This document shows, in pieces, positions 61,145 through 64,000 of a stretch of 64,000 bases of DNA (the first letter of the stretch is position 1; each line of letters opens with the position of its first letter). The DNA is from Microbulbifer bruguierae. Lineage in GTDB: Bacteria > Pseudomonadota > Gammaproteobacteria > Pseudomonadales > Cellvibrionaceae. The notes beneath the pieces are model-generated. The model worked only from the letters and a program-made list of their open reading frames with translations. It ran no database searches and was not told the origin of the DNA. The stretch covers positions 3,376,001 through 3,440,000 of the forward strand of contig NZ_CP118605.1 of assembly GCF_029869925.1 (NCBI RefSeq). Reading direction: 5' to 3'. The position numbers and the translations under genes were made by a program.

Positions 61145-62662
61145 GTTGCAGGTGGATGAAAGAATGTCTTGTTGATATTTTTTGTCCAGTTCTCTCTGTT
61201 CATCCAAGTAGCGATTCAGGCTGGTTTGAGCGAGTTTCTCGCTGAGAGATTCCAATTCGCTGATATCGTAATTTGCGTGGATAGAGTCGAGCCACTCGCG
61301 CAATGTGGCCAGGTACCCTTTTCGGGCTGCGCGAATGTAGGCTTCTTTATCAACGAGAGCGGCTTCCAAATCTTCTGGTGTGATATTGCGGATTGCGCCG
61401 CAGGCAGTGCCTTTATAGGGTGCGTGCAGGTAGGCTGTGCAGGTTTTATTACACTGTTTGATTTCGATGTTTTGATTCGACTTTGCAAGGGATATACCGA
61501 GTAGCCTTGCGGAATCACGGTCTAGCGCCACGCCATCAAGCGTCAATACTTTATGGTTATCCCCAAAGTCATCGAATAATTCGTGGACGCTGTAGAATGC
61601 AACCTCGCCGCTGATCAACAACTTTTCTTTATCCCCAAAGCTCATTGTATAACTAGGCTTTTTGAATGGTAGCCCTTCTACACCAGTACAGTCCGTGCAG
61701 AATACGCCATCCAAAAGCTCGGTGAATAACGAAAAATATGCATATAAATAAAACTGTGAATCGATCCGCGGATGAATCCACCGCTCACCTTCCCCTGGCC
61801 AGTTGTTCAGTATGCCGCTTAACCGGCAAGCGCTGCCGTCAGTACTGGACACTTCACCAACCGTTCTGTGCTCCGCGGGCATTTGCAGCATGGCCACGTG
61901 GAGGATCTGCTTTGCAGTGTCGGAAACATCTGTGGATGGCTCTATGATCAGGTTACTGAGGCCGAGCGCTTTCAGGGTTTCCCGGGGATAGGTCCACCAG
62001 TTGATATTCTTTTGCCTGGATTCATCGAGGATGGCCGGGGCCAGGTAGCAGCTGTTGAAGTCCCGGTTCAATCCGATTTCATCAAAATAGGCTATTTCCG
62101 TTTCCCTGATTTTTTGCAGTTGTGCAAACATATATTCCTGGTCGAAGGCAACACTGGCTGCACCGGTTTGCGAGAATTTTTGCTCGATGCTTTCCATCGC
62201 AAACAGGGCGTCCTGTCTGGATTGATCTGGAGTTGTACGACTGCCGCGATGAAACAGGATATCGTCCGTGGACGTGGCCACTTTAAGGAATCCGGCGGGG
62301 AGTATGTAGGCGGCGCAGGCGGACGCACAAATTCCGGCCACGTTGATATTCATCTCGTTTCTGTGCAGGTAGCGCCCCAGAGTCATTGCTGCGTAAATAT
62401 CACCTCCGCCACTGGCGATAGTTAGCCAGCGGTTGTCTTTCACTGCGGCTTCCTGATCGAGTGATTGGATAAGCGCATCTACGGACTCTTTTGTAATTGT
62501 CCCACCGAAAAAAACGGAATCCTCTGCGGGAATGATGATGTAACCGTTTCCGATATATTGTCCGATAGGTGACATCGGAATACCTTCACGGCGTTCCTCG
62601 GCAAGACCAGGCAAGGTAAAACTGAGAAGAAACAAAAAACATATAGACTGAAAAAATCGCAT
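61121..62662 (-). CDS. Periplasmic ClpP-like protein (COG3904 type)
   Basis: A 513-residue secreted protein with signal peptide (MRFFQSICFLFLLSFTLPGL). Residues 40-145 are a ClpP/crotonase-like domain: LTIASGGGDIYAAMTLGRYL, then VAGICASACAAYILPAG with the nucleophile candidate Ser 114 between two Cys, and FHRG with His 138. The remaining 350 residues are unrecognised, with several Cys (for example CTDCTG and KQCNKTCTAYL) and a helical end. It is convergent with the GST-like gene and overlaps it by 24 bases. Related domains cleave or hold periplasmic or membrane substrates; activity here is inferred. Confidence 0.8.
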   Translation of the reverse strand: MRFFQSICFLFLLSFTLPGLAEERREGIPMSPIGQYIGNGYIIIPAEDSVFFGGTITKESVDALIQSLDQEAAVKDNRWLTIASGGGDIYAAMTLGRYLHRNEMNINVAGICASACAAYILPAGFLKVATSTDDILFHRGSRTTPDQSRQDALFAMESIEQKFSQTGAASVAFDQEYMFAQLQKIRETEIAYFDEIGLNRDFNSCYLAPAILDESRQKNINWWTYPRETLKALGLSNLIIEPSTDVSDTAKQILHVAMLQMPAEHRTVGEVSSTDGSACRLSGILNNWPGEGERWIHPRIDSQFYLYAYFSLFTELLDGVFCTDCTGVEGLPFKKPSYTMSFGDKEKLLISGEVAFYSVHELFDDFGDNHKVLTLDGVALDRDSARLLGISLAKSNQNIEIKQCNKTCTAYLHAPYKGTACGAIRNITPEDLEAALVDKEAYIRAARKGYLATLREWLDSIHANYDISELESLSEKLAQTSLNRYLDEQRELDKKYQQDILSSTCNSPELASQ

Positions 62663-62797
62663 AAGCGTGCTTTTTTAATACGGCAATTTTTGAGTATATT
62701 GGTGGCTGGCATGATTTATAACATGCTGGCCACGAAGGTGCGACTTGGCTGTCTTAGGCTTGTTCATACCGTGGGCGGGCGGGTGCAAATACCGCGG

Positions 62798-62826
62798 ATT
62801 AAAAAGGGGAGCTTGAGCTCCCCTCT
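62798..62826 (-). terminator. Terminator after the aldehyde dehydrogenase gene
   Basis: Stem AGGGGAGCTTGAGCTCCCCT (62805-62824). On the minus strand it is followed by TTTTTAATCC. It is 27 bases past the stop. Confidence 0.85.
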
Positions 62827-62852
62827 TCATGTTCGGGTATCTGAATGATGGA

Positions 62853-64000
62853 TCAGAAAAATCCGAGCGGGTTGGTGTCGTAACTTATCAATAGATTCTT
62901 GGTCTGCTGGTAGTGTTCCAGGGCTTTTTTGTGGGTCTCGCGGCCGATGCCGGATTTCTTGTAACCGCCGAAGGCGGCGTGGGCCGGGTACTGGTGGTAG
63001 CAGTTAGTCCATACACGCCCGGCCTGGACATTGCGGCCCATGCGGTAGGCTAGGTTCATATCCCGGGTCCACACACCGGCACCGAGGCCGTATTCGGTGT
63101 CGTTGGCGATGGCCAGTGCTTCCGCTTCATCCCTGAAGGTGGTGACGCCCACCACCGGTCCGAAAATCTCCTCCTGGAAGGTGCGCATCTGGTTGTGGCC
63201 CTTGAGCAGGGTGGGTTGTACGTAATAGCCCTTGGCGAGGTCGCCGCCCAGCTGTTCCGCGCCGCCACCGAAAATCACTTCCGCACCTTCGCGCTGGCCG
63301 ATCTCGATGTAGGTCATGATCTTGTCGAATTGTTCCAGAGATGCCTGGGCGCCGATCTGTGTATCGGTATCCAGCGGATTGCCGCGCTGGATGGCCTTGG
63401 TGCGCGCCACTACCTGCTCCATGAAATCGTCGTAGATGGATTCCTGAATCAGTGCCCGCGACGGGCAGGTACACACTTCGCCCTGATTGAAGAACGCCAG
63501 CACCAGCCCTTCCACCGCCTTGCTGATATACGCCTCTTCCTGCTGCATGACATCGGCGAAATAGATGTTCGGGGATTTGCCGCCGAGTTCCACGGTGGAA
63601 GGAATCAGATTGTCGGCGGCGCATTTGAGGATATGTCCACCCACGGCGGTGGAACCGGTAAACGCGAGTTTGGCAATGCGCTTGCTGGTGGCCAGCGCCT
63701 GGCCGGCCTCTTCGCCGACCCCATTGACCACGTTGACCACCCCGGGGGGCAACAGGTCGCCGATCAGCTCCATCAGCACCAGAATGGAGGCGGGGGTCTG
63801 TTCTGCGGGTTTCAGCACCACACAGTTGCCGGCCGCCAGTGCCGGCGCCAGTTTCCAGGCTGCCATCAGGATCGGGAAGTTCCACGGAATAATCTGGCCG
63901 ATCACACCGAGGGGCTCATGAATATGGTAGGAGACGGTGTGCTCATCCAGCTCCGCCATACTGCCCTCCTGGGCGCGCAGGCAGCCGGCGAAATAGCGGA
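62853..64000 (-). CDS. exaC: NAD+-dependent aldehyde dehydrogenase, ExaC/AldB type (5' end outside window)
   Basis: The last 382 codons of an aldehyde dehydrogenase, likely about 506 residues in full. The frame continues to the window edge through [19 protein letters not shown], so the true start is right of 64000. Seen: [11 protein letters not shown] (NAD binding), [14 protein letters not shown] with the general-base Glu, [15 protein letters not shown] with the catalytic Cys as its first Cys, [10 protein letters not shown], and the end [19 protein letters not shown] then [13 protein letters not shown], the ExaC/AldB signature. These oxidise acetaldehyde and related aldehydes. The terminator at 62805 follows. 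Confidence 0.95.
   Translation of the reverse strand, partial: RYFAGCLRAQEGSMAELDEHTVSYHIHEPLGVIGQIIPWNFPILMAAWKLAPALAAGNCVVLKPAEQTPASILVLMELIGDLLPPGVVNVVNGVGEEAGQALATSKRIAKLAFTGSTAVGGHILKCAADNLIPSTVELGGKSPNIYFADVMQQEEAYISKAVEGLVLAFFNQGEVCTCPSRALIQESIYDDFMEQVVARTKAIQRGNPLDTDTQIGAQASLEQFDKIMTYIEIGQREGAEVIFGGGAEQLGGDLAKGYYVQPTLLKGHNQMRTFQEEIFGPVVGVTTFRDEAEALAIANDTEYGLGAGVWTRDMNLAYRMGRNVQAGRVWTNCYHQYPAHAAFGGYKKSGIGRETHKKALEHYQQTKNLLISYDTNPLGFF

Overview
The window looks like chromosome of a marine-type gammaproteobacterium. The evidence is a GC-rich core with TonB-dependent receptor, OmpW and Tsx-like outer-membrane proteins, an ABC-F ATPase of the YbiT type, RhlE and a full oppABCDF operon. A Cellvibrionales/Microbulbifer-like host is my guess and cannot be settled from the sequence alone. 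No rRNA, tRNA, CRISPR array, integrase or phage structural gene was seen.

Layout. 1-8.9 kb: the 5' part of a beta-alanine:pyruvate aminotransferase with a divergent LysR regulator and a REP-like palindrome between them, a DUF3574 lipoprotein, a Tsx-like channel, a VOC protein, a DUF2235 alpha/beta-hydrolase that appears fused to a LecA-like lectin domain, a small beta-barrel, the ABC-F protein and a cold-shock protein. 9.5-17.5 kb: OmpW, a 12-bp minisatellite, an exporter-type ABC transporter, a two-gene operon (Sel1-repeat protein plus TPR/CPBP membrane protease), then small cupin, DUF1993, DUF1294 and PH-domain genes. 17.6-20.7 kb: an ECF42-type sigma factor followed by three YCII/DGPF proteins, with a likely ECF42 promoter in front of the latter. 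20.7-33.5 kb: RhlE helicase; a minus-strand cluster of DUF3237 protein, amidohydrolase, TonB receptor, serine hydrolase and LuxR-type regulator that reads like an uptake-and-hydrolysis unit; a short MutS-like ATPase; and a WYL regulator divergent from a glutathione transferase.

33.6-46.2 kb is accessory, clearly AT-rich DNA interrupted by a GC-rich DJ-1/PfpI gene (40.4-41.2 kb). It carries hypothetical lipoproteins, an alpha/beta hydrolase, two related Sll1717-type P-loop ATPases, a winged-helix-like protein, a possible 42-residue membrane peptide, coding remnants, and repeats built on TTACTCTGACCCC. The larger ATPase (43271-45604) has two tandem TIR/nucleoside-deoxyribosyltransferase-like domains before its P-loop, and is my best candidate for an undescribed defence-type system. 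Two homologous tails of a serine-hydrolase gene, in the same orientation, lie at the left side of the two AT-rich blocks.

46.3-64 kb returns to core-like DNA: a two-module M16 peptidase lipoprotein, an unknown lipoprotein, a DUF3667 membrane protein, a META-SH3 protein, a His-rich glycine-zipper protein, the oligopeptide transporter oppABCDF, a small lipoprotein, a GST-like protein, a ClpP-like periplasmic protein and an ExaC/AldB-type aldehyde dehydrogenase running off the right end. A short dispersed motif (a TATAAC block followed about 60 bp later by a GTTACGTAC-like block) recurs in front of several minus-strand genes across the whole window.
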